Shown: one piece after another, positions 50,315 to 59,688 of the stretch
How positions within the stretch are numbered: position 1 is the first letter of the stretch
Layout: the number at the start of each line of letters is the position of its first letter
Origin: Amycolatopsis azurea DSM 43854
Lineage (GTDB): Bacteria > Actinomycetota > Actinomycetes > Mycobacteriales > Pseudonocardiaceae
Length of the DNA stretch: 64,000 nucleotides
Assembly: GCF_001995215.1 (NCBI RefSeq)
Contig: NZ_MUXN01000027.1
Location: forward strand, 328,967-392,966
Direction of reading: 5' to 3'
The notes under the pieces: generated by a model
The model's database searches: none
What the model was told of the DNA's origin: nothing
What the model saw: the letters and a program-made list of their open reading frames with translations, nothing else
Position numbers and translations under genes: made by a program

Positions 50315-51375
50315 CCCGCGCCCGCGACCTGGGTATCCCGCTGCCCGGCCGGACCGGCGAGCACAACGCGCTCACCGATGTCCCCGGCGTCGAGATCGGT
50401 TTCACGACGCTCGTCGAGGGCGATTCGGTGCGCACCGGCGTCACCGCCGTCCTCCCGCGCGGACGCGAGGACTTCGCCGTGCCGTGCGCCGCCGGGACGC
50501 ACGCCCTCAACGGCAACGGCGAGATGACCGGCACCGCGTGGCTGGCCGAGACCGGGTCGCTGACCTTGCCGGTGCTGATCACCTCCACGCACGCCGTCGG
50601 CGCGTGCCATCGCGGCGTGATCGACTGGGTGGTGCGCGAACGGCCCGACGTCGCGGCCGAATGGCTGTTGCCGGTGGTCGCCGAAACCTGGGACGGCTAC
50701 CTGAACGACAGCACCGCGCCGACCATCCACAGTGGACACGCGATCGCCGCGATCGATGCCGCGCAAAGCGGTCCGGTCGGCGAAGGGTCCATCGGCGGCG
50801 GTACCGGGATGACCTGTTACGGCTTCAACGGCGGCACCGGCACGTCGTCCCGTCAGGTGTCCTATGGGGACGACGAGTACACCGTGGGCGTGCTGGTACA
50901 GGCCAACTTCGGCTCGCGCCGCGAGCTCACCGTGGCGGGCGAACACGTCGGCCTGGAACTCGGCGCCGACAACCCGATGGAGGAGGCGTGGTCGGCGCCG
51001 TCGGGTGCGGGTTCGGTCATCGTCATCGTGGGTACCGACGCTCCCCTGCTGCCCGGCCAGTGCACGTCGCTCGCGCGCCGGGTCCCGCTCGGTCTCGCCC
51101 GCACCGGCACCACGGGTTCGCACTTCTCCGGCGACCTCTTCCTCGCGTTCAGCACGGCGAATCCGGGCGCGCTCACCAGCCGGTTCCCGCGGACGGAGGA
51201 GGCCGAGTACGAGAACCTCCGGTTCGTCCCGTGGGGCAGGCTCGACCCGTTCTTCGAAGCCGTCGTGCAGGCGACCGAGGAAGCGGTGCTCAACGCGCTG
51301 TTCGCGAACGAGGAGATGACCGGCCACCGAGGTCACCGGGTCCCCGCGCTGCCGGAGGACCACTGGCGCGGCTGA
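50311..51375 (+). CDS. DmpA-type N-terminal-nucleophile aminopeptidase (S58 family)
   Basis: A 354-residue self-processing hydrolase. DVPGVEIGFTTLVEGDSVRT, GSIGGGTGMTCYGFNGGTGT, VGVLVQANFGSRRELTVAG and GSVIVIVGTDAPLLPGQC match the DmpA/BapA family. The predicted autocleavage lies between G234 and S235 in AGSVIVIV, making S235 the nucleophile, by analogy with DmpA (Gly249/Ser250). These enzymes release N-terminal D- or beta-amino acids, or hydrolyse amino acid amides. Coupled to the TetR gene by overlap; the divergent permease may carry substrate or product. Confidence 0.9.
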   Translation: MTRARDLGIPLPGRTGEHNALTDVPGVEIGFTTLVEGDSVRTGVTAVLPRGREDFAVPCAAGTHALNGNGEMTGTAWLAETGSLTLPVLITSTHAVGACHRGVIDWVVRERPDVAAEWLLPVVAETWDGYLNDSTAPTIHSGHAIAAIDAAQSGPVGEGSIGGGTGMTCYGFNGGTGTSSRQVSYGDDEYTVGVLVQANFGSRRELTVAGEHVGLELGADNPMEEAWSAPSGAGSVIVIVGTDAPLLPGQCTSLARRVPLGLARTGTTGSHFSGDLFLAFSTANPGALTSRFPRTEEAEYENLRFVPWGRLDPFFEAVVQATEEAVLNALFANEEMTGHRGHRVPALPEDHWRG

Positions 51376-51408
51376 TCACCGGTCCGTGAGGCGTCGGCAG
51401 CCGGGCCG

Positions 51409-53523
51409 TCATGCCAGGCCGAGTCCTGCGGTCAACGGCCCGTAGAGAGTACGCACGTACGAGTCTGTGAGGTGATTGTCCCGGTACACCACGACGTTAC
51501 CGACGACGGCCGGGCACACGTCGTCGGCGCAGAGCCATGGGGTCAAGTCCACGACCGTCGAGCGCGGGACACGTTCGGCGGCCTCCACCAAAGGATCCTT
51601 GTCCTGGCCGAGCGCGGCGCCGATGGCGGTGTCGCATTCCTGGTGTCGACCGGGGTTGTTTTCCAGGCAACGCGGGGTGTTCTTGGCGGGCCGGGGCACG
51701 TCCCGGATCACTCCGATTCGGATACCGGCGTCCGACATGCGCCGCAACAAGGCCTCGTAACCGTCCACGGTCTGCGCACGCGATTCCCAACGCCAGCCCA
51801 GATCCTTGTCGTAGGACTCCGGTGTCATCGCCGAGGTCACCACGAGTTCCGGCTTCATGGCGAGGATCCCGGCGAGTTCGCGTTCGTTCTGTTCGGAGCA
51901 GACGGTGAGACCGGCCGGCGCGACGGCGTTGAAGGGGCAGCCGTTGCGCAGCATCATCTTCAACCGCCACTCAGGATGATCACGTACGAACCGCGCGAAC
52001 ACCGTACTGAACATCGCCGCGTGCGAATCGCCGACCAATACCAGTGTCTTCGGCGCGGTCGCCGTGCCGTACGTGCACTTGTCACCGCTGGGTGGCCAGT
52101 TCTCGATGTCATATGAGGCGCAGCTGTCGCGCAGATCCTGCAGCGGCCAGTCCCGTCCCGCCACAGCAGGATCAGGAGTCAGCGGGACACCTTCCGGCGC
52201 GGGTCTCGGGTTCTCCCTGTCCAGCGCGAGGGCGCCAGGATGGTTTTCGTCGAGGCTGGTGGACGACGCGAGGCGATCGAGCTCCGCCGAGGCGTACTGC
52301 CAGGGCACCGTCGCGGAGACCGTCGTCACCACGACCAGCGCCGCTCCGAGCAGGTAGGCACTGCGGCGCCGGGGCAGACGGAGCCGCAACGGCGGAGACA
52401 CCGTCCTCCCACCGCGGAAGACGTCTTCGACCAGGTGTTTGGACACCATGGCAAGCGCCAGGCCGAGCACGAAGGCGCCCACCGCCTGCCGCCGGTTCAG
52501 CTCCGTACTGCCCGCGAGCTGCAGGATCACCACGATGATCGGCCAGTGCCAGAGGTAGAGACTGTAGGAGATGTCGCCGAGGTAGCGCAGCGGCTGGAGA
52601 CCGAGCACGACCGCGGATTCCGCGCGTGCCACTCGCTGGTCCGCGGCGACGACCCCGGCCAGCAACAAGGCGACGGTGCCCAGCGTCGGCAAGAGAGCGA
52701 TGTGACCGGGGAATGCCATCGCGGTGGTCAGCAGGAACGAACTGACCACGACCGCGGCCATCCCGCCCCAGCCGAAAACCAGCCGGATCCCGCGCTTGAG
52801 ACGGAGCCGATGCACAGCCATCGCGGCGAGACCGCCCAAGCCGAGTTCCCACATGCGGGTGGGCGTCACGAAGTAGGCACGGCCATGGTCGAGTTCGCTG
52901 TAGACCACAGAGAACACGAACGACGCGGCGGTGACCAGAGCGACCGCCGTGACGGCGTGACGGGCGGCCTTCGGACCGGCGCGGTGGGCCAGGCGAGCGC
53001 AGAGCAGCAGGACCAGGGGGATGACCAGATAGAACTGCTCTTCGACGCTGAGCGACCAGAAGTGCTGGACCGGCGACGCGGCCGCCGTGGCATGGGCGTA
53101 GTCGGCGGACTGGGCGGCCAGCGCCCAGTTTTGGACGTTCAGCGAGGAGGTGAGGACGTCGCTCATGATGGCGGGCCAGCGTGAGATCGGCAGGATCAGC
53201 CAGGTCACGAGCACGGTGCACAGCAGGACGACCGACGCGGCGGGCAAAAGGCGCCGGATGCGGCGAGCATAGAACTCGCTCAGGCGGATGGTCCCGGTGC
53301 GGCGTAGTTCGCCGGCGAGAGTACCGATGATGAGGTAGCCGGAGATGACGAAGAAGACGTCGACGCCGATGAAGCCGCCAGGCAGCCAGTCCGGCCGAAG
53401 GTGGTAGACGATCACCAATCCGACCGCCAGCGCACGCAACCCTTGGATATCCCGACGCTGACCGGACGGCTTGGCCGACACCGCTTCCGACGGTCTTGCC
53501 TCGTCAACTTGCGCGAGCGCCAT
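51409..53523 (-). CDS. Membrane acyltransferase 3 fused to SGNH domain (OafA-like)
   Basis: A 704-residue protein. Residues about 20-390 are the acyltransferase-3 domain with ten or so helices: DIQGLRALAVGLVIVYHLRP, GGFIGVDVFFVISGYLI and HFWSLSVEEQFYL. After a linker, residues 450-700 form an SGNH hydrolase domain (LVGDSHAAMFSTVFAR; catalytic pair D..H in RDNHLTDSYV). Such proteins O-acetylate cell-surface polysaccharides, peptidoglycan or lipids. No glycan cluster is adjacent, so the acceptor is unknown. Confidence 0.92.
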   Translation of the reverse strand: MALAQVDEARPSEAVSAKPSGQRRDIQGLRALAVGLVIVYHLRPDWLPGGFIGVDVFFVISGYLIIGTLAGELRRTGTIRLSEFYARRIRRLLPAASVVLLCTVLVTWLILPISRWPAIMSDVLTSSLNVQNWALAAQSADYAHATAAASPVQHFWSLSVEEQFYLVIPLVLLLCARLAHRAGPKAARHAVTAVALVTAASFVFSVVYSELDHGRAYFVTPTRMWELGLGGLAAMAVHRLRLKRGIRLVFGWGGMAAVVVSSFLLTTAMAFPGHIALLPTLGTVALLLAGVVAADQRVARAESAVVLGLQPLRYLGDISYSLYLWHWPIIVVILQLAGSTELNRRQAVGAFVLGLALAMVSKHLVEDVFRGGRTVSPPLRLRLPRRRSAYLLGAALVVVTTVSATVPWQYASAELDRLASSTSLDENHPGALALDRENPRPAPEGVPLTPDPAVAGRDWPLQDLRDSCASYDIENWPPSGDKCTYGTATAPKTLVLVGDSHAAMFSTVFARFVRDHPEWRLKMMLRNGCPFNAVAPAGLTVCSEQNERELAGILAMKPELVVTSAMTPESYDKDLGWRWESRAQTVDGYEALLRRMSDAGIRIGVIRDVPRPAKNTPRCLENNPGRHQECDTAIGAALGQDKDPLVEAAERVPRSTVVDLTPWLCADDVCPAVVGNVVVYRDNHLTDSYVRTLYGPLTAGLGLA

Positions 53524-53862
53524 CGCGACGACCTTATCCCCTCGCTTCGGCCGCGCCGGGACAATGACGGCCGCCCGCCGGTGAGCCTATAGCGTCGATT
53601 CAAACACCTGTATTCACCCTCCCGAGTGCAAAGCCGATGTCGCCCAAGCGGATCTCAGCGATAAGCCAGGTGGCCGATCCGGTACGTGTTGGGGATTTGC
53701 CCACCAGAGTGCGCGAATCGTCCGCGGTCGACTGTTCTTCCTGACAAGGAATCCAGTGTCGAATGGAAAGAAATGTGCGGGCCAGGCCGGGTTTGCTCGC
53801 GATGATCGAATGCGACTCGACGAGGACGACGAACGAAACCAAGCCGGTCCATATCGTCAGCT
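53524..53862. other. Gene-free stretch between acyltransferase and pdxS
   Basis: About 340 bases. I see no supportable coding region, RNA gene or clear repeat here; the open frames cover pdxS in antisense or lack ribosome sites. It presumably contains the acyltransferase promoter next to 53523. Confidence 0.5.
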
Positions 53863-53900
53863 CGGGAGGCCCCGTGGACCGATGTCCACGGGGCCTCCCG
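53863..53900 (-). terminator. Terminator hairpin of pdxS
   Basis: CGGGAGGCCCCGTGGAC (53863-53879) and its exact mirror (53884-53900) form a 17-bp stem with loop CGAT, 15 bases beyond the pdxS stop on the minus strand. Confidence 0.85.
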
Positions 53901-53915
53901 GATGACCGCGGTGCT

Positions 53916-54830
53916 TTACCAGCCGCGCTCGGAAAGGCGGTGCGGCTCGGGCACGTCGTCGACGTTGATGCCGACCATCGCTTCACCGAGGCCACGCGAA
54001 ACCTTCGCGATGACGTCCGGGTCGTCGTGGAACGTCGTGGCCTTGACGATCGCCTCGGCGCGCTGCGCCGGGTTGCCGGACTTGAAGATGCCGGAGCCGA
54101 CGAACACGCCTTCGGCGCCGAGCTGCATCATCATCGCGGCGTCGGCCGGGGTCGCGATACCGCCCGCGGTGAACAGCACGACCGGGAGCTTGCCCTTCGC
54201 CGCGACCTCCTTGACGAGCTCGTACGGAGCCTGAAGTTCCTTCGCCGCAACGTAAAGCTCGTCCTCGGGAAGCGAAGAGAGGCGACGCAGCTCCGCGCGG
54301 ATCTTGCGCATGTGGGTGGTCGCGTTCGAGACGTCGCCGGTGCCGGCCTCGCCCTTCGAACGGATCATCGCCGCGCCCTCGTTGATCCGGCGCAGCGCCT
54401 CGCCCAGGTTGGTCGCACCACAGACGAAGGGCACGGTGAACGCCCACTTGTCGATGTGGTTCTCGTAGTCGGCCGGGGTCAGCACCTCGGACTCGTCGAT
54501 GTAGTCGACACCGAGCGACTGGAGCAGCTGCGCCTCGACGAAGTGGCCGATGCGGGCCTTCGCCATGACGGGGATCGAGACGGCCTCGATGATGCCGTCG
54601 ATCAGATCCGGGTCGCTCATCCGGGCGACACCGCCCTGCGCGCGGATGTCCGCGGGAACCCGCTCGAGCGCCATCACCGCGACGGCGCCGGCGTCTTCGG
54701 CGATCTTCGCCTGCTCGGCGGTGACCACGTCCATGATCACACCGCCCTTGAGCATCTCCGCCATCCCGCGCTTGACCCGGGCGGTGCCGGTGAGCGAGGT
54801 GGTGGCCGTGTTCGTGGAGTCGTCAGACAC
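53916..54830 (-). CDS. pdxS: Pyridoxal 5'-phosphate synthase lyase subunit PdxS
   Basis: A 304-residue TIM-barrel enzyme that builds PLP from ribose 5-phosphate, glyceraldehyde 3-phosphate and ammonia. RGMAEMLKGGVIMDVVTAEQ, ALERVPADIRAQGGVARMSD, KARIGHFVEAQLL and GAEGVFVGSGIFKSGNP are visible. GTG 54830 (MSDDSTNTATTSLTGTARVK) selected. Genes normally adjacent to it, such as pdxT, are separated here by an accessory block. Confidence 0.98.
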   Translation of the reverse strand: MSDDSTNTATTSLTGTARVKRGMAEMLKGGVIMDVVTAEQAKIAEDAGAVAVMALERVPADIRAQGGVARMSDPDLIDGIIEAVSIPVMAKARIGHFVEAQLLQSLGVDYIDESEVLTPADYENHIDKWAFTVPFVCGATNLGEALRRINEGAAMIRSKGEAGTGDVSNATTHMRKIRAELRRLSSLPEDELYVAAKELQAPYELVKEVAAKGKLPVVLFTAGGIATPADAAMMMQLGAEGVFVGSGIFKSGNPAQRAEAIVKATTFHDDPDVIAKVSRGLGEAMVGINVDDVPEPHRLSERGW

Positions 54831-55030
54831 TGCTGGACCTTTCGGAAAGCGCGCGAGGTGGGATGACGCCTCCGAGGGTAGGCCGCTTTTGGACCTCTGA
54901 AGCAGGCCAGTTCGCGGCGATTTCAGCAGTCCACTGGGTGATCTGACCCGCACCTACCCGCGTTTCGTCCTCTGATCGCGATACTTCGACGCCGAACTAC
55001 CGCATCCGGAGGACGAAACGCGTCAGGAAG

Positions 55031-56455
55031 TCAGCGGGCCAGGCCCTGTTCGAAGGCGAACAGGCCGTCCGGGTCGTACTTGCGTGCCACCCGCCGCAGC
55101 CTCGGCAGGCTGTCGCCGTAGTAGGCCTTCGCCCAGTCCGGCATCTCCGGGTCGATGTAGTTGACGTACCCGGCCTGCCCGTATTCCCGGCCGAGCTCGT
55201 CCCGCACCCGGCCGATCACCTGCCGCGCCTTCGCCTCGCCACCTTCCAGGCCGCGGGTGATCTGGATGCTGCCCAGCGCGGACCGGTGCGGGAAGCACGA
55301 CTCGCTCGACGGCACCCGCGCGATCGCGCCGCCGTAGATGTCCACGATCGAGTACAGCTGCGGATCGCTCGTCAGCAACGCCGCCAGCGCGTCGGGGTCG
55401 GGCACCTTGTGGGTCAGCATTCTCGACGTGGCCACGTACTCCCCGCGCTGCGCGACCGCGGAGGGGAACTGGACCTCTTCGGCGAAGGCCCGCATGGTCG
55501 CGAGGTGGCCTTGTTCCTTCACTTCACGCGTGAGCGGCTCGGTGCCGACACGGCGGACGAGGTCGTCGAGCAGCGGATTCAGCTGCGCCGCACGGCCGAC
55601 GAAACAGCCGCCGGAGTTCACCGCGCCCGGTCCGAGGCCCATCCCGGACCACAGTTCGTCCGGCATCGCGGGCTGCCATTCCTGCCATGCCGCGACGAGG
55701 TCGGCGAGCACGGCGGGCGGGAAGGTCAGCCCGAAGGTCGTCAGCGTGCGCGCGGCCGCCGTCTTGAAGGTGAACGACGTGACGATGCCGAAGTTGCCGC
55801 CGCCACCGCCGCGCAGCGCCCACAGCAGGTCCGGCGCGGTCTCCGCCGACACCAGGCGCAGCTTCCCGTCCGCGCCGACGAAACGCACTGATTCCAGATT
55901 GTCGCAGGTCAAGCCATACTTCCGACCCAAGACGCCGATACCGCCGCCGAGGGTCAGGCCCGCGATGCCGACCTGCGGGCAACTGCCGGCCGGGAGTGCC
56001 CGCCCCGCCGCCGCCAGAGCCTCGTACACCTGGCCGAGTTGCGCGCCCGCGCCGATCGACGCCCGGCCGCCCGGCAGGATCTCGATCGCGTTCAGCCGGG
56101 ACAGATCGACGATGAGCCCTCTGTCCACAATGGAATAACCGACATAACTGTGCCCGCCCGAGCGGGCCGCGATCGGAACGTGGTGCCGCGCCGCGAAATC
56201 CACGCAGCGCCGGACGTCGTCCTCGTTCGCACATACCGCGACACCGGCCGGCAGCCGATGGTCGTACATCGAGAAGAACCCGAGCCGCGCTTGGTCGTAG
56301 CCGGGTTCACCGGGCCGGAACAGCGTGCCCGCCAACCTGGCGCGCAGCCGTTCCCATTCGTCCCCGCCGCCGCGCCCGGGGATCACCTCGGTCGCCGATG
56401 CCAGCACCGGGACCGCTCCCGCCAGTCGCAAGATCGTTCGTCTGTCGAGCTCCAT
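55031..56455 (-). CDS. Secreted FAD-linked oxidase (BBE-type) with Tat-like signal
   Basis: A 474-residue flavoprotein. The N-terminus MELDRRTILRLAGAVPVLAS looks like a twin-arginine signal with signal cleavage near residue 25-30. The FAD domain has AARSGGHSYVGYS (His, covalent attachment) and GSCPQVGIAGLTLGGGIG (Cys, possible second covalent bond), followed by YGLTCDNLESVRFVGADG, a substrate domain and a C-terminal BBE motif (YVNYIDPEMPDWAKAYYGD). Likely oxidises sugars, alcohols or alkaloid-like compounds; substrate unassigned. It is monocistronic. Confidence 0.88.
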   Translation of the reverse strand: MELDRRTILRLAGAVPVLASATEVIPGRGGGDEWERLRARLAGTLFRPGEPGYDQARLGFFSMYDHRLPAGVAVCANEDDVRRCVDFAARHHVPIAARSGGHSYVGYSIVDRGLIVDLSRLNAIEILPGGRASIGAGAQLGQVYEALAAAGRALPAGSCPQVGIAGLTLGGGIGVLGRKYGLTCDNLESVRFVGADGKLRLVSAETAPDLLWALRGGGGGNFGIVTSFTFKTAAARTLTTFGLTFPPAVLADLVAAWQEWQPAMPDELWSGMGLGPGAVNSGGCFVGRAAQLNPLLDDLVRRVGTEPLTREVKEQGHLATMRAFAEEVQFPSAVAQRGEYVATSRMLTHKVPDPDALAALLTSDPQLYSIVDIYGGAIARVPSSESCFPHRSALGSIQITRGLEGGEAKARQVIGRVRDELGREYGQAGYVNYIDPEMPDWAKAYYGDSLPRLRRVARKYDPDGLFAFEQGLAR

Positions 56456-56630
56456 CGCTCATCCCCCACCCTCGGATTCGGTTCGGATTCGCCTCCGGGT
56501 GTCCGCCATCGAGCATAACGGCGCGTCGACATTCGGGGGTTCCCTCGCCGGTCGTCTTGCCGCGACGGGCGTCGCGGGTGTGTGATCGAGGACACACCTG
56601 TACGCGGCATCGTGTGGTGAGGAGACCGGC

Positions 56631-58739
56631 ATGGCCGACAAACAGAGCAAGAACGGAGACTCCGGGGCCGCCGTCGCTGTGGCCGACCCGGCGAAAGTGC
56701 GCAACGTCGTCCTGGTCGGCCCGTCCGGATCAGGAAAGACGACCCTCGCCGAGGCACTGCTCGCCGCGTCCGGCACGGTGACGCGGGCGGGTTCGGTGGT
56801 GGAGGGCACCACGGTCTGCGACCACGACCCCGCCGCGGTCCGGCAGCAACGGTCGGTCGGCCTTTCGGTCGCACCGGTGCTGCACCAGGACCACAAGATC
56901 AACCTCATCGACACCCCCGGGTACGCCGATTTCGTCGGCGAACTGCGGGCCGGGCTCCGCGCCGCCGACGCGGCGCTGTTCGTGGTCTGCGCGGCGGAGG
57001 GCGTCGACGCGGCCACGATCGCGGTCTGGGAGGAATGCGCGGCCGTCGGGATGCCGAGGGCGGTGGTCGTCTCCCGGCTCGACCATCACCGCGCCGACCC
57101 CGAAAGCGAGATCGCGGCCTGCCAGGCCGCCTTCGGGGCCGGCGTCCTGCCGCTGTACCTGCCCGCGCGCGATGGGCTCGTCGGGCTCATCACGCGTCGC
57201 TACTTCGACTATTCGCAAGGCTTCCCTCCCGAGGTAGGCGAGCCGGCGGAGACCGATCTCGCGCGGATGACCGAGGCCCGCAATGAGCTGATCGAGGGAG
57301 TCATCGCCGAGAGCGAAGACGAGACCTTGATGGACCGGTACCTCTCCGGTGAGGAGATCCCCGAGGACACGCTGATCGCCGACTTGGAGACGGCCGTCGC
57401 CCGCGGGTCCTTCCATCCGGTGATCCCGGTGTGCGCGACGACCGGCGTCGGGCTCGCCGAAGTCCTCGACGGGATCGTGCGCGCCTTCCCGTCGCCGTTG
57501 GAACACGTCCCGCCGGAGGTCACCTCACCCACCGGCGAACCGCATCCGGGTCTCCGCGCCGATCCCGAAGGCCCGCTCGCGGCCGAAGTGGTCCGGACCG
57601 CGGTCGACTCCTACGTCGGCAGGGTGTCGCTGGTGCGGGTGTTCTCCGGGACGCTTCGCCCGGAGCGGCCCGTCCACGTCTCGGGCCACGGCCTCGCCGA
57701 ACGCGGGCACGAGGACCACGACGCCGACGAACGGGTCGCGCATCTGTACTCGCCGCTCGGCGCGAACCTGCGCGAAGTCCCGTACTGCGTCGCGGGCGAC
57801 CTCTGCGCGCTCACCAAGGTCGGTTCGGCGGAGACGGGCGACACCGTCTCCTCGCCCGACGACCCGCTGATCATGAAACCGTGGACGATGCCGGAACCGT
57901 TGCTGCCGGTCGCCGTCATCGCGAAGACGCGCAGCGACGAGGACACGCTCGCGCGCAACCTTTCCCGCCTCGTCGCGGGCGATCCAACGCTGCGGCTCGA
58001 CCGCAACGCCGAGACCAACCAGCTCGTGCTGTGGTGCATGGGCGAGGCGCACGCCGACGTCGTGCTGTCGCGGCTGCGCGCGGGAGGCGCCGATGTGGAC
58101 ACCGAACCCGTCCGCATCAGCCTGCGCTCGACGTTCGCCGGACCGGGCCGCGGGCACGGGCGGCACGTCAAGCAGTCCGGCGGGCACGGCCAGTTCGCCG
58201 TCTGCGACATCGAGGTCCAGCCGTTGCCGAGGGGTTCGGGTTTCGAGTTCGTGGACAAGGTCGTCGGCGGTTCGGTGCCCCACCAGTTCATCCCGAGCGT
58301 CGAAAAGGGAGTCCGGGCACAGGCCCAGCGGGGGCTCGTCGACGGCCATCCGCTGATCGACATCCGGGTGACCCTCGTCGACGGCAAAGCGCACAGTGTC
58401 GACTCGTCGGACGCCGCGTTCCAGACGGCGGGTGCGCTGGCGCTGAAGGAGGCCGCCGCGGCGGGCAAGATCTCGCTGCTCGAACCGCTCGAAGAGGTGG
58501 CCGTGCGGCTTCCCGACGAGCATCTGGGCACCGTGCTGGGCGACCTCTCGTCCCGGCGCGGCCGCGTGCTCGGCACCGAATCGGGTGAGGGCGGCCGCAC
58601 GGTCGTCCGCGCCGAGGTGCCCGCGGTGGAATTGTTGCGCTACGCGATCGACCTGCGTTCGCTGACCTCGGGCACGGCGACGTTCACCCGCAAGCACGCC
58701 CGGTTCGAGCCGATGCCGGAAGGAGCGATCGCGAACTAG
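56631..58739 (+). CDS. EF-G-like translational GTPase paralogue (FusA2/EF-G2 type)
   Basis: A 702-residue protein with the five-domain EF-G layout, but a divergent GTP site: G1 reads LVGPSGSGKTTLAEALL, where AHIDAGKTT is usual, and G4 reads SRLDHHRAD in place of NKMD. G3 DTPGYADF and domain IV QSGGHGQFAVCDIEVQPLP are normal. It corresponds to the EF-G2 (FusA2) subfamily of mycobacteria, whose members hydrolyse GTP poorly or not at all and do not replace EF-G. ATG 56631 with GAGGAG upstream. Convergent overlap with the XdhC-like gene at the stops. Confidence 0.9.
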   Translation: MADKQSKNGDSGAAVAVADPAKVRNVVLVGPSGSGKTTLAEALLAASGTVTRAGSVVEGTTVCDHDPAAVRQQRSVGLSVAPVLHQDHKINLIDTPGYADFVGELRAGLRAADAALFVVCAAEGVDAATIAVWEECAAVGMPRAVVVSRLDHHRADPESEIAACQAAFGAGVLPLYLPARDGLVGLITRRYFDYSQGFPPEVGEPAETDLARMTEARNELIEGVIAESEDETLMDRYLSGEEIPEDTLIADLETAVARGSFHPVIPVCATTGVGLAEVLDGIVRAFPSPLEHVPPEVTSPTGEPHPGLRADPEGPLAAEVVRTAVDSYVGRVSLVRVFSGTLRPERPVHVSGHGLAERGHEDHDADERVAHLYSPLGANLREVPYCVAGDLCALTKVGSAETGDTVSSPDDPLIMKPWTMPEPLLPVAVIAKTRSDEDTLARNLSRLVAGDPTLRLDRNAETNQLVLWCMGEAHADVVLSRLRAGGADVDTEPVRISLRSTFAGPGRGHGRHVKQSGGHGQFAVCDIEVQPLPRGSGFEFVDKVVGGSVPHQFIPSVEKGVRAQAQRGLVDGHPLIDIRVTLVDGKAHSVDSSDAAFQTAGALALKEAAAAGKISLLEPLEEVAVRLPDEHLGTVLGDLSSRRGRVLGTESGEGGRTVVRAEVPAVELLRYAIDLRSLTSGTATFTRKHARFEPMPEGAIAN

Positions 58740-59194
58740 AACTCGAAGCCGCCCGGCCGTCCGTTCCGATCGGCGAGCAGACCGGCCAGGGTGGCGACAG
58801 CGATCTCCGGAGGGGTCCGAGACCCGATGTTCAGCCCCACCGGGCGATGCACTCGCGCGATCTCGGGGTCCGGCACGTCCAGGGCCTTGAGCGCGGCCAC
58901 ATGCGGGCCGGCGTGGCGCGGGTTGCCGAGCACGCCGACCCACCGGGCCGGGTGGTCCAGCACGGCCTTGAGCACTGCGCCGAGCTCGGGCCGGTTGTGA
59001 TCGGTGACGACCACGTCGGCGTCCGGTCCGAGTTCCGGCACCGTCGTGACGGCCTCGAAGCCGCCCTCGACGTCTGTCGCCCGTGCGCCTTCCGGCTCGA
59101 ACAACACCGGCGTGTACCCGAGATCCTTGCCGTAGCGCAGCAGGTAGGACGCCACCGGCGTCGCGAACACCGCCACCAGAACGCGCTCGCTCAC
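58736..59194 (-). CDS. XdhC-like Rossmann domain protein
   Basis: A 152-residue single-domain protein. VLVAVFATPVASYLLRYGKD, VVVTDHNRPELGAVLKAVLD, WVGVLGNPRHAGPHVAALKA and GLNIGSRTPPEIAVATLAGL match the C-terminal Rossmann half of XdhC/CoxF-type molybdenum-cofactor handling proteins. The N-terminal XdhC domain with its Cys is absent, so insertion of sulfurated cofactor cannot be assumed. GTG 59194 behind AGGAGG. Stop overlaps that of the EF-G paralogue. Confidence 0.82.
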   Translation of the reverse strand: MSERVLVAVFATPVASYLLRYGKDLGYTPVLFEPEGARATDVEGGFEAVTTVPELGPDADVVVTDHNRPELGAVLKAVLDHPARWVGVLGNPRHAGPHVAALKALDVPDPEIARVHRPVGLNIGSRTPPEIAVATLAGLLADRNGRPGGFEF

Positions 59195-59205
59195 GGTTCG
59201 TCCTC

Positions 59206-59688
59206 CTAGAGGTCGGGCTCGGCGATTTCGAAGTATTCCGGGAGCCGGGCGGTACCGGCCAGGCCGAAGTACCGGACCTTCCGGCGCCGCCGCAGATGCA
59301 GTGTGTCCCGGACGGCGTCGTTGTGCACGCGCCGCGCGATGACGACACGGTGTTCGGCGTCGGTCAGCTCCTCGGCCAGCGCCGTCGGCAAGATCGCTCG
59401 GTCGACGCGCGCCAGCCGCAACGTCAGTTCGCTTTCCTCGGCCTCACGGTCCGGCCTCGTCGCCCGCTCGGCACGCTCGGCCAGCGCGCGCAGGTCCTCG
59501 TCGCCGAGGATCGCGGCGGCCGCCCTGGCGACGACGGCGCGCCGCGCGAGGGCCGCGTCGAGCGCCGCCCAGCCCGCGTCCGTGCGGACGTGCAGCCGGT
59601 CCAGCCGGTTCGCCGTCGCGAGCAGGAACAGCCCGCCCAGCACGACGATCGCGGCGGCCAGGCCGCCGATCCACACCCAGGTCGTCAT
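59206..59688 (-). CDS. LemA-like membrane-anchored protein in the pimA operon
   Basis: A 160-residue protein with one N-terminal membrane helix (VWIGGLAAAIVVLGGLFLLA) and a helical cytoplasmic or exported domain; LHVRTDAGWAALDAALARR and VIARRVHNDAVRDTLHLRR parallel the LemA family pattern. Function unknown. Its ATG overlaps the pimA stop (ATGA), and the same position downstream of pimA is held by a membrane protein in mycobacteria, so a role linked to the lipid-mannoside pathway or envelope is plausible but unproven. Confidence 0.72.
   Translation of the reverse strand: MTTWVWIGGLAAAIVVLGGLFLLATANRLDRLHVRTDAGWAALDAALARRAVVARAAAAILGDEDLRALAERAERATRPDREAEESELTLRLARVDRAILPTALAEELTDAEHRVVIARRVHNDAVRDTLHLRRRRKVRYFGLAGTARLPEYFEIAEPDL

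Noticed and set aside
53600..53995. 131-codon minus-strand frame overlapping the pdxS terminator
   Set aside because: It spans the terminator hairpin and the pdxS 3' end in another frame and has no ribosome site or known domain.
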